Below, piece after piece: positions 60,465-64,000 of a stretch of DNA of 64,000 bases. Source of the stretch: Ancistrus triradiatus. Lineage: Eukaryota > Chordata > Actinopteri > Siluriformes > Loricariidae. The position numbers and the translations under genes were made by a program. The DNA is taken from NCBI GenBank assembly GCA_025084515.1, contig JAJAGP010000221.1, positions 372,001 to 436,000 of the forward strand. The letters run 5' to 3'. The stretch's first letter is position 1, and each line of letters opens with the position of its first letter. The notes under the pieces were generated by a model. That model was not told the origin of the DNA. It worked only from the letters and a program-made list of their open reading frames with translations, and searched no databases.

Positions 60465-62698
60465 ATGGATGAAGATGTGACGACCCTCTCTCACCATTCC
60501 CACCAGCCTGAGATCATTTTCCATGGGGCAGGTAAGTTTAGAACGTTCACATATTGTGGATAGATAATCTGTAGATGGTGTGTGAGAGCTTCACTGGTTT
60601 ACCTTGTGTTGGTTGCTTTTCTGTAGGTGGGGATGGTGACGTGGAGGAGGACGAGGTGGCTGTGGAGTTACACGAGACGGTGCTGGTGTCTGGGGTGGAG
60701 GACGATGGGATAGCGGTGCACGGCTTCTCCCCGGACGAGCTGGTCATCCAGGATGCTATGGGAGACGTGGTGGCCGAGTACGTCCAGGACGACGATGCTG
60801 AGGAGGAGGAGGACGACGACGACGACGTGGAAGGGCTGGGCGCTATCGCCGTGGAGACGTGCGTGATGTCGCCGGGCATGGCTCTGGAGGATGTGCTGGC
60901 GTCGTCTCAAGTGCAGGATGATCCGGATGCCTGCGAAAACTACCTCATGATTTCCTGTGAGTGCTTCCCCTTTCCTGTGGGTGAGAATATTGTTCTGTCG
61001 CTCGCGTTTCATGGTTTTTTTTGTTTTTTGTTTTTTCGTTTCAGTGGAGGAGCCCGGGAAGATAGAAGAGGAGGATGCTAAAGTCACGGCTGTGGGGCAC
61101 TTTAGAGGAGCAGGACGACGAGGAAAAGGAGGACGACGAGGGCCAGGAGGTCATCAAGGTGTACATTCTGAAGGCCGATTCAGGAGACGATGACCTGGGT
61201 GAGACTTTAGTCCTGTGTGATCAGTGGAAATGTTAGAGCTAAGGGTCCGGTTTGGGGTATGAATGAATTAATAATAAATGACATATAATTTTAAATGAAT
61301 AAAAAAGAAAGAATAATATAAATAAATAAATGAAGTAACCTAGGAATTCAGGAAAAGTGCAGGTGTGATTTAGTAAGCATTTTTCATTGTGATTGTTTGA
61401 CTCGTGTTGTCCTGCAGGGTTTTTTAAATAAAAAAATAGATAAAGAAGTATTAATATATACGTTTAAAAAAAACATAAATAATAAAATATAATTAAATAA
61501 ATAAAACAGTTACATATGTGTGTGTAGAATTGGTGCAATGAGGAATTTGGGAAAAGTATAGATGTGATTTAGTGATCTTTTTTCAGTGTGCATTTCTGAC
61601 CCTTTCGTCTTGTCCTGCAGGTGTTTTTTAAAAAATGAATAAATGAGTAAAATAAATACATAAAAATAAATAAATAAAAATAAATACAACAAATAAACCC
61701 TGGAATTCAGGAAACAGTAATAAATAAATAAAAACAAATAGTTAAATAATATAAAATACAGTAAAAATAATTAATGTAACGCAGGAATTTTTTTCTTCTT
61801 ATGGTTTTCTGACCCATTCATGTTGTGTCCTGCAGGTGGCACCGTAGACATAGGAGATGCTGATATCGATGTGGATGAGAGCGTGGAGTTGGTGGACCCG
61901 TCGGCACTGCCCCTCACTGATAAAATGGTCCTGATGTCGGTGGAGGAAGCCCCTCAGAACCAGGAGGAAATCAGTGAGTCCTGATCTGCTGAAGATTCTG
62001 TTAGAGTTTAATGGATATACATGGAACTGGGAGCTGTGTGTTTTTTTCTGCAGATGTGACTAAGATGACTGATGAAGTGTACATGGAGGTGGTGGTCGGG
62101 GGTGAAGAACCTGCCAATCACCAGAGGGCCTTTTGATAACACTGAGCTCAGCAAGGACTTCATGCCGTTACCTGGGCAGCTGCTTACGGTGGGTAAAGAA
62201 CCGAACAGAGAGAAGAAGAAGAATAATACAGCACATTTTTTTTATGTTACTTTTTGTTTTTACAACACATCACATGGGGCGTTACTTTGCATTTTAACGT
62301 TACTTTGTATTTAACAATACTTCAAGTTTGATGTTACTTTTTGTTTTAATATTACTTCACCTTTAGACATTTCTTGGTGTTTTAACGCTACTGTGTGACT
62401 TGACGTTTCTGTTATTTAATGTTCCATTTTTTGTTTTGATGTTTGTTTTGTTGCAGAAATTCATAATTCTCAATGTTCGTCTGTTTGTTTGTAGTTTTGT
62501 GGTGTTAATGCTGTATCGTTTGTCTGTTTCTCAGGAGGAGGAGCCGAGGCTGAGAGCTGTGAGAACAGGAAACGGAGCAGCAAGTGCAGTCTTACACATC
62601 GACGAGTCCGACATGATGGAGAAAATCCAAAACCGACAGCGCATTAAAAACAAGAACAAGAAAACACTCCGAATCACGCCACATCCAGACAGGTAACA

Positions 62699-62751
<53 letters not shown>

Positions 62752-64000
62752 CCACAGATAAGGGTGTGAGAGAAAGAGGGAGAGCGTTAAAGTCTCCTGC
62801 TTCAGAATGTTAAGTGAAAGTATGAAGGGTCTGGAAGATGCAGGAACAAGGTAAGGATTTCCTCATAAGAACTAATTAATATGGCGCTCTCGTTATCTGA
62901 AGATTCATTATCCAGAACTTATCCAGGATTAAAGTGTGATCAGATAGCTTGTAATAGGTCTTGGGGCTGAAGCTGTGCCCCTGTAGGGACCACAGGACGG
63001 TTTTTCAAAGATTAATCCTGATCCAGATTGTCTGGATAATCAAATCCAAATCTAGATCGTTCTGTGCTTTTCATGCCGCTCTATAGGCCCATCTGCTGGA
63101 CAAACGAAGTTATAGCATTTATTTGTTAATATACTGCTTTAGGAGAGAAAAGTTCGTAAGCATGCTTACGAATTAGAGAAACTAGTAAGCTTTATAAGAA
63201 ACTAATACGCTTTAATAAGCTTTATCAGAAGGAGAATAAATTATTACTTCTTAAAAAAAACAACAAAGAAGCTGGCATTGTTGTTTTCCGAAAGACCAAA
63301 GACATGCAATTGAGGTTTTTTTTTTTTGTTGTGTGTGTGAATTTATTTCACAAAAAATATTTAATTTAATTTATAAAGTTTTCTATACATAAAAATTATT
63401 TCTATAAAGCCCAAACGAGCAATCAGTTTACTTAATACTGCAAACGCTTTTAAATGCATTGTTGACTTTTTTGTTTGTTATTTGTTCATTATTAGCCTGA
63501 AACAAGTTAGTTACAGTACAAGATGAAAATGAAATTGACACTTACTTAGTCCAGCTTTTAATCCCGTTCTGATGTCTCGTTATACGGTATTAAAGCTGTC
63601 TTGGCTTTCTTTTCATGTTTTGAAAGCCCAGCTGGATATTTTTAATCCTGGATAAAGGCTTGATTACAAAATCCAGATCGAAATGTTCAGGATCAAAAGG
63701 TTCCTGTTTTTTCATAATGAATCCAGCTCGGCTGGTTTAATCGTGATAAACCTGGTGCGGTTTCCTCCTCAGCGATCATCATCGGTCCGTACGGGCAGCC
63801 TCTGACGTGTGTACCCGTGCATGCTGTGTGGCAAGAAGTTCAAATCGCGCGGCTTCCTGAAGCGTCACGCCAAGAACCAGCACCAGGACGCGGCCAACCG
63901 CAAAGAAGTAGTACCAGTGCACGGACTGCGAGTTCACCACCAACAAGAAGGGCCAGCCTGCACAACCACATGGAGATCCACGCGCTGAGCGGCAAGGGGC
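60465..64000 (+). CDS. ZFX: ZFX-like zinc-finger factor, frameshifted and cut by window end
   Basis: Vertebrate ZFX is a transcription activator with an acidic N-terminal half and 13 C-terminal C2H2 fingers. Exons: 60465-60531 (starts MDEDVTTLSHHSHQ), 60627-60956, 61045-61198, 61836-61973, 62054-62188, 62535-62692 and 63773 to the window end. Family landmarks: acidic region, CENYLMIS then LEEPGKIE, EVIKVYILKADSGDDDLGG, DEVYMEVVVG, WAAAYG, ASAVLHIDES, QTAIIIGP, and the first finger YPCMLCGKKFKSRGFLKRH with the second CTDCEFTTNKK. The first two coding exons are open. From about 61,090 on the landmarks fall in changing frames: one shift in exon 4, a +1/-1 pair in exon 6, two in exon 7 and three in the finger exon. 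All splice sites look normal. Either sequence errors or a decaying gene; I favour errors. Most fingers lie beyond the window. EIF2S3 next to ZFX matches human Xp22.11. Confidence 0.85.
61199..61835. repeat. Internally repeated ZFX intron
   Basis: Units containing a GTGATTTAGT word, TTTTTTCA.TGTG and TCCTGCAGG followed by AATAAATAAA-like tracts occur three times (about 61,360-61,430, 61,565-61,640 and 61,790-61,835). The last unit ends in the true splice acceptor TCCTGCAG of exon 61,836. The two earlier TCCTGCAG copies are decoy acceptor-like sites. Confidence 0.6.
62699..62749. repeat. CA microsatellite in ZFX intron
   Basis: Uninterrupted (CA)n of about 25 units, six bases after the donor of the preceding exon. 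Confidence 0.95.

Noticed and set aside
60547..60879. Ser/Thr-rich 110-codon minus-strand frame
   Set aside because: Antisense shadow of the acidic ZFX exon (GAG/GAC runs).

Overview
The window is nuclear DNA of a vertebrate, most likely a teleost fish. It has compact multi-exon genes with GT-AG introns, AT-rich introns, many Tc1/mariner remnants, tRNA-derived SINEs and CA microsatellites. I cannot name the species. Six protein-coding genes and one tRNA gene are supported. Three genes are complete and match the usual lengths of their families when their exons are joined: CCT5 (541 aa), KLHL15 (604 aa) and EIF2S3 (472 aa). CMBL is complete at 247 aa.

Layout. 1-5,300: repeats only, including an internally deleted Tc1-like element, a CA/minisatellite block and a truncated Tc1 copy. 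5,301-15,990: MTRR on the minus strand; its last exons are not seen. 15,990-16,371: short divergent promoter. 16,372-23,220: CCT5 on the plus strand. 23,300-26,150: a palindromic MITE and a nested repeat insertion. 26,150-27,716: CMBL on the minus strand. 27,780-36,250: gene-poor interval with a tandem repeat, a hAT-type fragment and tRNA-Thr(AGT). 36,254-45,950: KLHL15 on the minus strand, with three Tc1/mariner-type elements in or near its long first intron. 48,345-57,317: EIF2S3 on the plus strand, with a 5'-truncated L1 and two Harbinger-like elements in introns. 59,270-64,000: ZFX-like gene on the plus strand, running off the window.

Relation of the genes. They are housekeeping or regulatory genes, not one pathway: methionine synthase reactivation (MTRR), chaperonin folding (CCT5), a dienelactone-hydrolase-type esterase (CMBL), a CUL3 ubiquitin-ligase adaptor (KLHL15), translation initiation (EIF2S3) and a zinc-finger transcription factor (ZFX). 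MTRR-CCT5-CMBL correspond to human 5p15 genes. KLHL15-EIF2S3-ZFX keep the order of human Xp22.11. The window therefore spans a junction of two conserved blocks, and the tRNA gene lies in that junction.

Most notable items: (1) the ZFX exons from about 61,090 onward carry at least eight single-base-type frameshifts while every other gene is intact; (2) a ~500-600 bp repeat present three times encodes a broken MADF/Myb-like domain and has Harbinger-type ends; (3) an old collinear duplication of roughly 0.9 kb lies in neighbouring MTRR introns; (4) MTRR has an apparent GC-AG intron; (5) a perfect heat-shock-element core lies just upstream of CCT5. I saw no CRISPR array, no bacterial-type operon and no clearly new biological system.
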